From positions 1 through 64,000 of the forward strand of contig NZ_QPJE01000002.1 of the NCBI RefSeq assembly GCF_003337245.1: a stretch of DNA of 64,000 bases. Reading direction: 5' to 3'. Positions 14,941-24,795 of the stretch are shown here, one piece after another. Under the pieces are notes generated by a model. That model worked only from the letters and a program-made list of their open reading frames with translations. It had not been told where the DNA came from and made no database searches. Position 1 is the first letter of the stretch. The number at the start of each line of letters is the position of its first letter. The DNA comes from Halanaerobium sp. MA284_MarDTE_T2 (GTDB taxonomy: Bacteria > Bacillota > Halanaerobiia > Halanaerobiales > Halanaerobiaceae). The position numbers were made by a program, and so were the translations under genes.

Positions 14941-16797
14941 TTAAGAACTGGAGCTGGGTTTTATAAGAGCTTTTTTATCATAGCCGATCAAATCTTCCCT
15001 GCCGGCTCTTTTTAACGCCTTTTTTACAGTCTGATAATTGCTTTTTTTATGATACTGCAGCAGTGCTCTCTGCATTTTTTTCTCTTTTTGACTTTTTGCC
15101 ACATATATTTTTTCCATTGTTCTTGGATCATAACCACTATAATACATAGCAGTTGACATAGTACCAGGTGTAGGATAAAAGTCCTGAACCTGTTCTGGAT
15201 GATGATTAATATCCCGCAGATATTCTGCCAGACTGACAGCATCTTCAAGTCTGCTGCCTGGATGACTTGATATAAAATAGGGAATAATATACTGTTCTTT
15301 ATCGATTTCATCATTTATCTCATAAAATCTTTTTCTAAATTTTTCGAATACATCTATTTTTGGTTTACCCATTCTGTAGAGCACTTCTTCTGAAACATGT
15401 TCTGGAGCTACTTTCAGCTGACCGCTTACATGATGTCTGCACATTTCTCTAAAAAATTCCTCATTATTATCTTCCAGCAGATAATCAAATCTAATCCCTG
15501 ATCTTATAAATACTTTTTTTACACCTTTAAGATTCCTCAGCTCCTTTAAAAGCTCCAAATATTCAGCATGATCAACCTCCAGTTTACTGCAGGGTTTAGG
15601 AAACAGACATTCTTTTCCTTTACACATACCTCGCGAAAGTTGATCTGTACAGGAAGGCTGTCTGAAGTTAGCAGTAGGTCCACCTACATCATGTATATAC
15701 CCCTTAAAATCCGGCATATTAATAAGTTTTTGAGCTTCTTCTACCAGTGAATCTCTGCTGCGTGAGGTTATCATCTTTCCCTGATGAAATGCAAGTGCAC
15801 AAAATGAACATGATCCAAAACAACCACGTGAACTAATAAGACTAAATTTCACTTCTTTTATGGCAGGAACACCACCCAGATCCTCATATACAGGGTGATA
15901 ATCTCTCTGATATGGCAGTGAATAAATGTGATCCAGCTCTTCCCTGTTTAAGGGGTCTACCGGTGGATTCTGCACAAGAAATTTATCTTTATGCTGCTGG
16001 ACAAGAACTTCTCCTCTAATAGGATCCTGTTCTTCATATTGAAGTTTAAATGAATAAGCATATTTCTTTTTATCTGTTCTTACCTCATCATAAGTCGGAA
16101 GCAGCTTATAATTATAAAGATTATCCAAACTGTCAGCAATAAACACAGTTCCAGGAATATGAGTTATATATTTAATATCAAGTCCTGAAGCCATATTTTC
16201 GGCAATTTCCAGAATCTGATGTTCTCCCATTCCATAAACAAGCAGATCTGCACGTGTATCAAACAGTATTGATCTCCGCACTTTGTTATCCCAGTAATCA
16301 TAATAGGCAAATCTGCGCAGACTGGCTTCAATACCTCCTAATATGACAGGTATACTTCCATACACTTCTCTAATTTTATTTGTATATACTATTGTAGCTC
16401 TATCTGGACGCAAATTACTTTTTCCACCTGGTGAATAATTATCATACCTGCGCCTATTGCGACCTACAGTGTAATGATTAACCATGGAATCCATATTCCC
16501 TGCAGTCACTAAAAAAGCATATTTAGGTTTCCCCAGTTTTTTAAAATCCGATGTATCTCTCCAGTCTGGCTGGGCAATAATCCCGACTCTAAAACCTGCA
16601 TCTTCCAGTACTCTGGCAATTATTGCAGTTCCAAAAGATGGATGATCTACATAAGCATCTCCACTTACAATAATATAATCAAGCTTTTCCCAGCCCCGTT
16701 TTTCCATATCATCCCGACATATCACCATAAACTGATCTCGAGAATTATCAACTTTCTGCTCACTATTTTTATTAGAATTCTGTTTTGAACTTTCCAT
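14941..16797 (-). CDS. ygiQ: YgiQ-family radical SAM protein
   Basis: A 618-residue cytoplasmic protein of the UPF0313/YgiQ radical SAM family, whose reaction is not known. The cluster motif CFGSCSFC (Cys-x3-Cys-x2-Cys) is in [20 protein letters not shown], mid-protein. The N-terminal third has a B12-binding-like fold region ([26 protein letters not shown]), as typical for YgiQ. The ATG is preceded by an in-frame stop, so the start is fixed, though AAGGAG is 15 bases away. The gene is monocistronic between the lar operon and the nhaC terminator. The low-complexity polar N-terminus ([14 protein letters not shown]) is probably disordered. Confidence 0.9.
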   Translation of the reverse strand: MESSKQNSNKNSEQKVDNSRDQFMVICRDDMEKRGWEKLDYIIVSGDAYVDHPSFGTAIIARVLEDAGFRVGIIAQPDWRDTSDFKKLGKPKYAFLVTAGNMDSMVNHYTVGRNRRRYDNYSPGGKSNLRPDRATIVYTNKIREVYGSIPVILGGIEASLRRFAYYDYWDNKVRRSILFDTRADLLVYGMGEHQILEIAENMASGLDIKYITHIPGTVFIADSLDNLYNYKLLPTYDEVRTDKKKYAYSFKLQYEEQDPIRGEVLVQQHKDKFLVQNPPVDPLNREELDHIYSLPYQRDYHPVYEDLGGVPAIKEVKFSLISSRGCFGSCSFCALAFHQGKMITSRSRDSLVEEAQKLINMPDFKGYIHDVGGPTANFRQPSCTDQLSRGMCKGKECLFPKPCSKLEVDHAEYLELLKELRNLKGVKKVFIRSGIRFDYLLEDNNEEFFREMCRHHVSGQLKVAPEHVSEEVLYRMGKPKIDVFEKFRKRFYEINDEIDKEQYIIPYFISSHPGSRLEDAVSLAEYLRDINHHPEQVQDFYPTPGTMSTAMYYSGYDPRTMEKIYVAKSQKEKKMQRALLQYHKKSNYQTVKKALKRAGREDLIGYDKKALIKPSSSS

Positions 16798-16944
16798 TTA
16801 ATTTATCAGTAACTCCTTTTTTTGTTCTGTTTACAATTCCATATTTGTTTCTTTAAATTTATTAATCTATTCATTATTATAGCAGAAAAACCTCACTAAA
16901 TCGAATCTAAGCACAAATCATTATTTTCACAACCTTTAAAATCG

Positions 16945-17000
16945 AAAAAACCCCTATCACTTCAGCAGAAATCACTCTCTGCTGAAGTTTACAGGGGTTA
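16945..17000 (-). terminator. Intrinsic terminator of nhaC
   Basis: Nested stems AACCCCT/AGGGGTT and CTTCAGCAGA/TCTGCTGAAG form a long hairpin, followed on the minus strand by TTTTTT. Confidence 0.85.
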
Positions 17001-17020
17001 AAGCAGTACAAAAGCTTTAT

Positions 17021-18739
17021 CTAAGATGCTAGATTGGCAAAGAGAAAAATACTTGCCATATAAAAAAGATAAAAAGCAGAAGCCGCTACTGCTATTTTGT
17101 TAAAGGTCTTTATTTTGCTGCCTTCTGTATTTCCTGCCTCAATTTCTTCTACTGTAGGCATTACTTCCGGAAGACCTTTTCTACCTGCATCATATTTATT
17201 AAACAGAACTGACATAACAATTGTCAGCCCAAAAGCAGTAATAAGTAAAATAACTACAGAATCTATTCCCAGAGCATATAAGATTAATGTCATCACTGTA
17301 GCTCCAGCTGCTGTTAATGCATAAGGAATCTGTGAACTTACATGATCAATATGATCAGACCCAGCAAAAATTGATGACATTACTGTCGTATCAGAAATAG
17401 GTGAAACATGATCTCCAAAAATAGCTCCGCCAAATAAAATACCCATTAAAACAGGTACAATACTGAATCCAACCAGCTCATAACCTGTAGAAACAGCAAT
17501 TGGAGTTAGAATTGCCATCGTACCCCAGGAAGTACCTGTGGTAAAGGAAATAAACATAGCAGCCAGAAAAATAATTATCGGCAGTGCTCTACCCGGCAGA
17601 CCCATATTCATCAGAATATTTACTACATATTCTGCTGTACCAACCTGATCAGTTGCATGACCAATTGTCCAGGCTAAAATAATAATCGCAGCAGCAATAA
17701 TCATTGTTTTAAATCCATCAATAATTGCATCACTGGCTTCACTTAAGGACATCGTTTTATAAGCCAGAGCTCCGACAAGAGCAAAAAAGACAAAGGCAAA
17801 GGAACCATAAAGCAGTGCCAGTGCTATATCAGTCTCCTGAAAAGCCTGAGCAATACTAACTCCGGCCTGATAGCCGTCACCAAGCCACCACATAGAAAAA
17901 ACACTTACAGCAAGCAGAGAGAATATAGGCAAAAAGAAATTGATCAGCTTCGGATTTTTACTGCTCTGTTCACCTACATCAGTACTTATATCTGACAGTG
18001 CCTCTGCTCCATCCCTCATTAACTTACCTTCCTTACGAGATCTCCATTCTGCATCAAGCATCGGACCATAATACCGCTGACTTATTGTTATAAAACCAAC
18101 TGTAAAAAATGCCAGCAGGCAGTAAAAATTCCATGGAATAGAGCGCAAAAATACTGCATATGGAGTAACTCCAATCTGTTCTGCAGTGATTCCTGCTGCA
18201 GCAAATCCAGCAGCAATCATCGAAACCTGATAACCAATCCAGTTTGAAACCGGGCCAAAGGTTGTCACCGGAGCTGTTGTGGAGTCTAATATATAGGAAT
18301 GTGCTTCTCTGGATGTTTTATTTTTGATACTCACATCCCGGGTTGCATTTCCAGTTACAATTGTACTGGTATAAGAGTCGATAAAGATAAACATCCCAAT
18401 CATCCAGGTTAAAATCTGTGAATCCCTTGAAGTTCTAACGGCACTGCCCATCCAATTTTCCAGGGCCAGCACACTTCCCGATTTGTAAATTAAGGCAGCT
18501 CCAGCTCCCATCAACATAATCAAAATTAAAAATTTAGCATTCCAGGGATCATTAACAGTATTAACGATCCAGCGCAGAGATAATGAAGTCGCAGAAATTG
18601 GATTCCAGCGACTAATAATTAATGCAGCAGACCAGACACCTGCAAATAATGATATAAGAACTTCTCTTGTGTACATGGCAAGCAAAATAGCCAGTATCGG
18701 CGGTATAATAGATAAAAATCCAACAGTTTCTCCAGTAAT
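17021..18739 (-). CDS. nhaC: Na+/H+ antiporter, NhaC family, with apparent AUU start
   Basis: A membrane antiporter of 572 residues with about twelve hydrophobic segments, expected to expel Na+ in a salt-exposed cell. The family signature GTSWGTMAILTPIAV and the GGAIFGDHVSPISDTTVMSS block are present. The usual NhaC N-terminus (TGETVGFLSIIPPILAILLAMYTREV) is encoded, but its first codon is ATT at 18739, with AAAGGAGG 8 bases before it; there is no ATG, GTG or TTG in that position. The next standard start, a TTG 54 bases later, would cut into the first membrane helix and has no ribosome site. A terminator follows. Confidence 0.88.
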   Translation of the reverse strand: MTGETVGFLSIIPPILAILLAMYTREVLISLFAGVWSAALIISRWNPISATSLSLRWIVNTVNDPWNAKFLILIMLMGAGAALIYKSGSVLALENWMGSAVRTSRDSQILTWMIGMFIFIDSYTSTIVTGNATRDVSIKNKTSREAHSYILDSTTAPVTTFGPVSNWIGYQVSMIAAGFAAAGITAEQIGVTPYAVFLRSIPWNFYCLLAFFTVGFITISQRYYGPMLDAEWRSRKEGKLMRDGAEALSDISTDVGEQSSKNPKLINFFLPIFSLLAVSVFSMWWLGDGYQAGVSIAQAFQETDIALALLYGSFAFVFFALVGALAYKTMSLSEASDAIIDGFKTMIIAAAIIILAWTIGHATDQVGTAEYVVNILMNMGLPGRALPIIIFLAAMFISFTTGTSWGTMAILTPIAVSTGYELVGFSIVPVLMGILFGGAIFGDHVSPISDTTVMSSIFAGSDHIDHVSSQIPYALTAAGATVMTLILYALGIDSVVILLITAFGLTIVMSVLFNKYDAGRKGLPEVMPTVEEIEAGNTEGSKIKTFNKIAVAASAFYLFYMASIFLFANLAS

Positions 18740-18830
18740 TTTAATTACCTCCTTTTAGTAATTTAACTAATTAAATTATAAATTAATTTTATCCAATTTT
18801 TTTGATATTGTAAAGTATACCCCTTACAAA

Positions 18831-18861
18831 AGAAGTTTCCTCAAATTCTTTTTAGAATTTA
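18831..18861. repeat. Intergenic GGAGTTTCC-type repeat, copy C (partial)
   Basis: AGAAGTTTCCTCAAATTCTT followed by TTTAGAATTTA aligns with the left half of copy A and runs into the stop codon of the 5'-nucleotidase gene. Confidence 0.45.
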
Positions 18862-20370
18862 CTCGACTGTTATTCTGCCTTCCAGTTTAGGTGCTACCGG
18901 TGATCTATTTTCTAAATACTCCATAACTACTTCTTCCAGTCCACCGGCTTCTTTTACTATTGGAGCATCAGTAAACATAGTATATCCATCTCCACCTGCA
19001 GCCATAAAGTCATTTGTAGCAATAACGTAATCTCTGGCTGGGTCCAGCTTTTCACCTTTAACCCATACTTCCTGAATTCTTTCTCCAGGATTTTTATCAG
19101 GTTCAAAGGTAAACTTTATTCCAGAGACCTGTGGAAAAAGACCTTCTTCAGCAGGGTATTTGGAAACACCATGTTCTAAAGCAGCCCTCAGATCAGAACC
19201 TTTAACTCTAATCGCCATTGCTGTATTTCCAAAAGGAAGAACTGTAATCACCTCTCCTTTTGTTATTTCTCCTTTATTAATTGAAGCTCTGATACCACCT
19301 CCATTTGTAACAGCAGCATCTGCATCAAGTTTAATTTTTATTGCATCAGCAATCATATTACCGAGATTGCTCTCTCCAGTACGCACAACTGCTCGGTCAC
19401 CCTCAAGTTCTATCAGAGCAGCACCTACAACCTGAGAAGTAATCTTCTCATTGGCTGCATTCATACTATCAACGACCATTGAGATTATTTTATCGGGTTT
19501 AACATCTTCTGCCATCTCTTTACTTATCAGAGATGCTTTTTTGGATTTTAGATTACCATTCTCAACCACCAGATCAATCACACCCAGATATTTATCATAT
19601 TCACCTGCCATTGTAATCAATGTGTCATTAACCATCATACCTTTTTCCAGTGTGTGGTGGCTGTGTCCATCAACTATTACATCTATCCCATCAACCTGTT
19701 GTGCTACCATTTTACTTGTATAATTACTTTCCTCACTTAATCCCAAATGAAAAAGGCCAATAATTACATCAGTTTTTCCTTCCAATTCTTCAACCATATC
19801 TCTAGCTGATTTAACCGGATCTGCAAATACAAGTCCTTCTATATTTTTAGGATGAGTTTTATAAGCTGTTTCTGGAGTTGCAAGGCCAAAGATTCCAACT
19901 TTAACTCCATCATATTCTTTAATAACATAATCATCTGCCAATGGAGAATCTGTTCCATCTTCTTCTTTTAGATTGGCAGCCAGCAGTGGAAAGTCACTTA
20001 TTTCTTTCAGCTCTCTGAGGCGCTGCTGTCCATAATTAAAATCATGATTTCCAAGTGTCATTACATCAAGGTCCATGATGTTAAATATATAGGCTATTGC
20101 TTCCCCTTCATTCACATTTGCTATCACCTGGCCGTGAAATGCATCACCAGCATCAAGATAAAGAACATTATCCATTTTTTTTCTGCCTTCTTTAACCAGA
20201 GCGGCAATTTTAGCAAAACCCATACCTGCATAACTGCCTTCTTCTACTCTCGCATGTGTGTCATTATGGTGATAAATACGAATATTGACCTCTTCAGCAG
20301 CTGCCACCACAGTTAATCCCATTACCAGCACTAAAATCAGAAAACCAGCAAATAATCTTTTAGTTATCAA
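18859..20370 (-). CDS. Exported 5'-nucleotidase / 2',3'-cyclic phosphodiesterase family
   Basis: A 503-residue secreted enzyme expected to strip phosphate from external nucleotides, giving nucleosides. A signal peptide (about 1-27) ends VVAAAEE with no lipobox cysteine. The metallophosphatase domain shows HHNDTHARVE, DAGDAFHGQ, TLGNHDFNYG and VDGHSHHT; the C-terminal 5'-nucleotidase domain has the NLGNMIADAIK and VTNGGGIRASI substrate block and ATNDFMAAGGDGY. The start is TTG at 20370, 8 bases after GGAGG; the ATG slightly upstream is part of that ribosome site. It fits with the nucleoside ABC transporter at 22.5-28.5 kb as a scavenging route, though not in the same operon. Confidence 0.9.
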   Translation of the reverse strand: MITKRLFAGFLILVLVMGLTVVAAAEEVNIRIYHHNDTHARVEEGSYAGMGFAKIAALVKEGRKKMDNVLYLDAGDAFHGQVIANVNEGEAIAYIFNIMDLDVMTLGNHDFNYGQQRLRELKEISDFPLLAANLKEEDGTDSPLADDYVIKEYDGVKVGIFGLATPETAYKTHPKNIEGLVFADPVKSARDMVEELEGKTDVIIGLFHLGLSEESNYTSKMVAQQVDGIDVIVDGHSHHTLEKGMMVNDTLITMAGEYDKYLGVIDLVVENGNLKSKKASLISKEMAEDVKPDKIISMVVDSMNAANEKITSQVVGAALIELEGDRAVVRTGESNLGNMIADAIKIKLDADAAVTNGGGIRASINKGEITKGEVITVLPFGNTAMAIRVKGSDLRAALEHGVSKYPAEEGLFPQVSGIKFTFEPDKNPGERIQEVWVKGEKLDPARDYVIATNDFMAAGGDGYTMFTDAPIVKEAGGLEEVVMEYLENRSPVAPKLEGRITVE

Positions 20371-20474
20371 TAAATCCACCTCCATATTTTTTATATATAA
20401 CCATATATATTAAATATTAAATATATATTATTATTTTCCTTCCTATCAGACAAAAAAGCCTTTCCTTATTTTTC

Positions 20475-20510
20475 AAATTAAGCTGTAAAAATTATTTTGG
20501 GGAAACTCTA
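20475..20510. repeat. Intergenic GGAGTTTCC-type repeat, copy D (partial, inverted)
   Basis: AGCTGTAAAAATTATTTTGG followed by GGAAACTCT aligns with the reverse complement of copy B. The surrounding 20371-20661 gap holds no other feature I could support apart from the ribosome site of the next gene. Confidence 0.5.
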
Positions 20511-20661
20511 TTCAGATAAAAATATTTGAGGTTTACTTTACCTGCTGGTAAATAATTGCGAAAAATATGTATCAGGAAGGAACAGGCAGTTTGAAAAAGA
20601 AGTAAAATACAATAGAAATTAAATAAAGTATAAAACTTAAGCAAAATGAAGGGGAGATAAT

Positions 20662-21570
20662 ATGAATAATGATATTACAGCTGTAGATGGAATAAAGGTA
20701 GGAAATGCAGAAAACATAGAAGGAGGAACTGGCTGTACAGTTATCATCTGCGGCAATAATTTTTCTGCTGGCGCTGAAGTAAGAGGTGGTGCCCCAGGCA
20801 CACGAGAAAGTGCTCTTCTAGCTTCAGAAGCAGTAATACAGAATATAAATGCAGTTTTGCTGACAGGTGGAAGTGCTTTTGGACTTGATGCTGCTGCAGG
20901 TGTTATGGATTATCTGGAAGAACAGGGTACAGGTTTCCAGACCGGTAGTGGATATGTGCCAATAGTTCCTGCTGCAGTGATATATGATCTGGAATATAAA
21001 AGTTCTAAAATCAGACCTGATAAAAAAATGGCCTATCAAGCCTGCAGAAATGCTGATAATTCCCCACTTGAAAATAAAAGCATTGGTGCTGCTGCCGGAG
21101 CAACCTGTGGAAAAATAAATGGCATGAAATATGCCCACAAAACAAAATTAGGCCATGCAGCCATAAAAATAGGAAAACTGATAGTTGCAGCTCTGGTGGT
21201 GGTAAATGCATTTGGAGATATCAAAGATTATAAAACAGGAAAAATAGCTGCAGGGGCTAAAGATGAAAATGGAAATTTTATTGATACTGAATCAATTTTT
21301 TTAAATAAACCTGAGCTTAATACTGGTCTTAAAAGAGAAAACACAACTTTAGCAGTGATAGCTACCAATGCCCGTTTAAACAAAAGTGAAGCAAATCGTG
21401 TATCAATAATGGCACAGGATGGACTTGCCCGCACTATTTATCCTGTCCATACAATGCTTGATGGGGATACTGTTTTTACTCTTGCTTCAAATAAAATAAA
21501 TGCAGACATAAATCAGGTAGGTACTGCAGCTGCAGCTGTGGCTGCAGAAGCTGTCTGTTCTTCTGTGTAA
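20662..21570 (+). CDS. P1-family (DmpA-like) peptidase
   Basis: A 302-residue protein of the DmpA/OAT fold family, N-terminal-nucleophile aminopeptidases that cleave themselves into two chains. Family blocks seen: ITAVDGIKVGNAEN, VRGGAPGTRESALL, LLTGGSAFGLDAAAGVMDYL, SIGAAAGATCGK and near the cleavage region NTTLAVIATNARLNKSEANRVS, where the Thr following Asn is the likely nucleophile. GGGGAG lies 7 bases before ATG. No signal peptide, so probably cytoplasmic. Substrate cannot be inferred; it may act on peptides brought in by the oligopeptide permeases. One of two plus-strand genes, single, ending at a shared terminator. Confidence 0.87.
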   Translation: MNNDITAVDGIKVGNAENIEGGTGCTVIICGNNFSAGAEVRGGAPGTRESALLASEAVIQNINAVLLTGGSAFGLDAAAGVMDYLEEQGTGFQTGSGYVPIVPAAVIYDLEYKSSKIRPDKKMAYQACRNADNSPLENKSIGAAAGATCGKINGMKYAHKTKLGHAAIKIGKLIVAALVVVNAFGDIKDYKTGKIAAGAKDENGNFIDTESIFLNKPELNTGLKRENTTLAVIATNARLNKSEANRVSIMAQDGLARTIYPVHTMLDGDTVFTLASNKINADINQVGTAAAAVAAEAVCSSV

Positions 21571-21668
21571 ATCTCCTCCCTCTATAAATTACAATCAGGA
21601 TTTACACAAAATTTAAAAAACTTTAAACATTAACAAAACTCTATATCAAAAACTAAACTATAAACAAT

Positions 21669-21691
21669 AAAAGGGCCGGCTGGCCCTTTTA
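21669..21691. terminator. Bidirectional terminator between peptidase and phoU
   Basis: AAAAGGGCC-GGCT-GGCCCTTTT is a symmetric stem-loop with A and T tails on both sides, placed between two convergent genes. Confidence 0.85.
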
Positions 21692-21770
21692 TCTTCTATA
21701 AGTGAGCATCTCCCGTAAATCAAAATAAAAATTTAGGGAAATTTTTTTAACATTTTTAATAAAATTATTT

Positions 21771-22436
21771 TTAATATTTAACTCTTTTACCAGTGATTAA
21801 AAAAATAGTTTCTTCACCAATATTTGTGGCGTGATCTCCTACTCTTTCCAGGGATTTGGCAAGATTTAAATATTTAACAACCTGCTGAATATTTAGCTGT
21901 TTTTCATTCTTACTCAAAAGTTTTATACCTTTATCATAAACCTGATCATACATGTTGTCCGCTTTTTCGTCCATTCTACAGGCTGCCTCAGCAAGGTCTG
22001 CATTTTTTGTTGCAAAAGATTCCAGTACAACATCCAGCATGTCGGTAACAATATCTGCAAGTTCCGGTATCATCACGATAGGAGTAAGTCTTTTTTCATT
22101 TTTTAATTCAAGCAAAATCTCCGCAATATTAGTTGCATGGTCTCCTATTCTTTCTAAATCGGAAGCTATCTTTACCATTGCAATGGCAAACCATGTATCA
22201 CTTGTTAACGGCTGTTCCATGGTAAGTAAACGTGAAACTTCTTCTTCTATTGTTATCTTATAATTATCAAGTACATCATCTCTGTTAATAATATCTCTGG
22301 CTGTATCTACATCCATTTTATCCAGGGCTTTAATAATTTTTTGCAGCATATCTTCTGCAACTTCACTCATATCACTGAGATCATTCAGCAGCTGTTCACG
22401 TTTTTCCACATACACTTGTTCCATTTGGAATTTCAC
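21771..22436 (-). CDS. phoU: Phosphate signalling protein PhoU
   Basis: A 221-residue all-helical cytoplasmic protein that tunes phosphate uptake and PhoR signalling. Two three-helix repeats are visible with the metal-binding motifs: SDLERIGDHATNIAE in the first half and KSLERVGDHATNIGEE in the second. The start is uncertain: a GTG at 22436 or the ATG 12 bases later, both after AAAGGGAGA. It is unusual in standing alone, with no pst transporter or phoRB beside it, and it lies downstream of the ADP-ribosylglycohydrolase operon on the same strand with a 75-base gap to that gene's stop. Confidence 0.94.
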   Translation of the reverse strand: MKFQMEQVYVEKREQLLNDLSDMSEVAEDMLQKIIKALDKMDVDTARDIINRDDVLDNYKITIEEEVSRLLTMEQPLTSDTWFAIAMVKIASDLERIGDHATNIAEILLELKNEKRLTPIVMIPELADIVTDMLDVVLESFATKNADLAEAACRMDEKADNMYDQVYDKGIKLLSKNEKQLNIQQVVKYLNLAKSLERVGDHATNIGEETIFLITGKRVKY

Positions 22437-22511
22437 TCTCCCTTTTTGATTTTAAACTCACATAAAGTTATAATAAATATTCTTGACATACCTCCAAAAT
22501 CCTGCCTTAAT

Positions 22512-23894
22512 TTAAAATATTTGTGATTCTACAGTCCAGTTGGCTAGTCCTGTTATTGATAATTCTTCATAACCCGGCAGATATGTTTTTAGTTTTCCTG
22601 AAAATGGATCTATCCATTTTTTTGTTATTGTTTTTGGATCCATAACAGCAATTATAGATCCAACCTCACCGGCATTGCAGTCCACATCCAGACCACAGCC
22701 TGCCAGTATTCGCACAGCCCTATCAAAGCTATTATCACAATAATACAGGGCTGTCACCACTGCTGCCATATTTGGATATGTATGAATCCAGTTATACTTT
22801 TTAAACTCATGCTTGATTTTGTTCCAGCTTTCTTTTGCACTATTATTATTTTCACAGGCTTTTAAAACTAGTTTAAAATAGTGGTAAAACTCACTTCCTA
22901 CAGGAATATAATCTTTGGACCTGTAAATTATTTCTCTGGTATTATTATAATTGAAGGCAAGTGATGTCATTACAGCACTGTGTATACCCCCATAAATTCC
23001 ATTTTTCTCATGAGAAACACTGCTGTCCAAATATGCATAATAAGCTGCCTTTAATGGATCAGCAGGAGCAGTAAAACCACAAATCATTGTCCTCATTTGA
23101 GCACCTATCCATTCAGAGAAAAAATTATTAAAGCTGCCTGATAACGGAGGATATAAACCTCTTTTTAAATTTTCAAGGGCAAAATATTCGGCAGACCAGC
23201 CAAAAGGAATTAATTCCAACCATTTATCTGCTATATGATCTGATTCCAGTTTTGAACCATTTTCTGAAAGTGCTTTTAAAAAAGCAATCTGAAATGTAAT
23301 ATCATCATTATAAGTATCAGGTTCACTTACATAATAGTTGAGCTTATCTCCATAATGTTTTTCCAGAGTTTCCCCTGTATATCCTTCCAGAGCAGTTCCA
23401 TATGCACCTCCGGCAATCTGGCCCTGCCAGCCGGCAAGTATTTTTTCCTCCAGCTTTTCTCCTGCAATTTCAATTTTTTCCGGATCACCTTCAGCCTTCA
23501 TAGCTTCTCTGATTCCAGCCCAGCTGGTAGGATTTTCATAACGCCAGTAAGAATGATCATCATCAACTGGAGCTTCACACAGTTCTTTCATAATTCTGGC
23601 AGAAATAATTTCCAGTTCCCTCATTCTGCCTTCAGCAAGTGCATTAAGACCATCTTCAATATATTTTTCAGCTTCTGATACGTCATAACCTCTATTGGAC
23701 CACGCCTGTATCATTTCTATAAAAAGCGCTTCTGGAGCCTTCGACCCAGGAACCTGACTCTGCCAGAACATTGCCAGCAAATTTTCCCTCTGCTCCATCA
23801 TTTCTGCAAATCCAAACCAGCTTTCTTCAGCATCAGTTAATGGCACAGGCTCAGCTTCTTTTCTTTTTTCAAACTCATACTGCCATGCTTTCAT
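22512..23894 (-). CDS. ADP-ribosylglycohydrolase-fold enzyme of the nucleoside uptake operon
   Basis: A 460-residue protein. The region from about residue 155 to the end fits the ADP-ribosylglycohydrolase (DraG/ARH) fold: AGWQGQIAGGAYGTALEG near 158, the metal site YNDDITFQIA near 196, and GLDVDCNAGEVGSIIAVMD near 410, where the family usually has DxDTxxxxxG. The N-terminal 150 residues are an additional helical region of unknown role. It overlaps the adjacent permease gene by 20 bases, so it is co-translated with a nucleoside ABC transporter. Context suggests hydrolysis of an imported N-glycoside (nucleoside or ADP-ribose-type molecule), not protein de-ADP-ribosylation; that is inference. 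Confidence 0.78.
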   Translation of the reverse strand: MKAWQYEFEKRKEAEPVPLTDAEESWFGFAEMMEQRENLLAMFWQSQVPGSKAPEALFIEMIQAWSNRGYDVSEAEKYIEDGLNALAEGRMRELEIISARIMKELCEAPVDDDHSYWRYENPTSWAGIREAMKAEGDPEKIEIAGEKLEEKILAGWQGQIAGGAYGTALEGYTGETLEKHYGDKLNYYVSEPDTYNDDITFQIAFLKALSENGSKLESDHIADKWLELIPFGWSAEYFALENLKRGLYPPLSGSFNNFFSEWIGAQMRTMICGFTAPADPLKAAYYAYLDSSVSHEKNGIYGGIHSAVMTSLAFNYNNTREIIYRSKDYIPVGSEFYHYFKLVLKACENNNSAKESWNKIKHEFKKYNWIHTYPNMAAVVTALYYCDNSFDRAVRILAGCGLDVDCNAGEVGSIIAVMDPKTITKKWIDPFSGKLKTYLPGYEELSITGLANWTVESQIF

Positions 23895-24795
23895 TTTTAC
23901 TTTCCCCCTTAGACTTCTTTTTTTCTCGTGAGTAAAAAAACAGTGCAGCCAGTGTGGCCAGATATGGAACCATCTGAGTAAACTGTGAAGGAATAAAAGT
24001 ATTTTGAAGTGCTAGACCTAATCCATCAAAAAAGCCGAATAAAAGCGCCATAAAAAGCAGTCCCAGAGGTCTACCTCTTGTCAAAATAATAACTGCAAGT
24101 GAAATCCATCCTCTACCATTTGACATGTTTTCTGCAAATAAATTAACATAACCTAAAGATAAAAACACACCGGCCAGACCACAGTAAAATCCGGAAAGCA
24201 AAATAGCTTTGCTTTTTATTATATCCGATTTGATACCAACAGAATCTACTGCTGCATCATCTTCCCCTGTAGCCCGAAGCCTGAGTCCAAACTTTGTTTT
24301 AAAAATATGTATTTCAACCAGAACAGCGATTAGAAATGTTATATAAACTAAGAAAGGATAACCACTTAATAGTTCACCCAGTACAGGTATGTTTTCTATA
24401 ATAGGTATATTCCAGTCAGGTAGTGGAATTATTTTGGAAGAAGTAAAAGCTCCTTTGACAGAAAATATCTGCCTTAAAAAATATGTGGTTCCTCCCAGAG
24501 CAAATAAATTGAGTGCAATTCCGGTTACAAATTCATCTGTTTTGAGATAAACAGCAAATACTGTAAAAATTAAAGCAGTAAACAAACCACCTGCAATACC
24601 ACTTAAAATACCAATCACCCAGGAACCGCTGAAAAAACTTCCCAGCACAGCAGTAAATGCACCAATAAGCATCATACCCTCCATAGCTATATTAAAAATA
24701 TCAGCATAATAAGTATAGGTTCCACCCAGACTGGCAAGTAATATTGGAACAGCGGCCAGAAAAGTTGAACGAATTAGTTCAATCAATAAATTCAT
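23875..24795 (-). CDS. Nucleoside/BMP-type ABC transporter, second permease
   Basis: A 306-residue inner membrane permease with about eight to ten hydrophobic segments, of the branched-chain amino acid/ribose-type fold (BPD_transp_2). The TYTYYADIFNIAMEGMMLIGAF segment near residue 25 is typical of the second permease (NupQ/YufQ type) of purine nucleoside importers, and the conserved loop GLRLRATGEDDAAVDSVGI is present. It overlaps the upstream permease gene by 17 bases and the downstream glycohydrolase gene by 20 bases, indicating one tightly coupled operon. Confidence 0.88.
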   Translation of the reverse strand: MNLLIELIRSTFLAAVPILLASLGGTYTYYADIFNIAMEGMMLIGAFTAVLGSFFSGSWVIGILSGIAGGLFTALIFTVFAVYLKTDEFVTGIALNLFALGGTTYFLRQIFSVKGAFTSSKIIPLPDWNIPIIENIPVLGELLSGYPFLVYITFLIAVLVEIHIFKTKFGLRLRATGEDDAAVDSVGIKSDIIKSKAILLSGFYCGLAGVFLSLGYVNLFAENMSNGRGWISLAVIILTRGRPLGLLFMALLFGFFDGLGLALQNTFIPSQFTQMVPYLATLAALFFYSREKKKSKGESKNESMAV

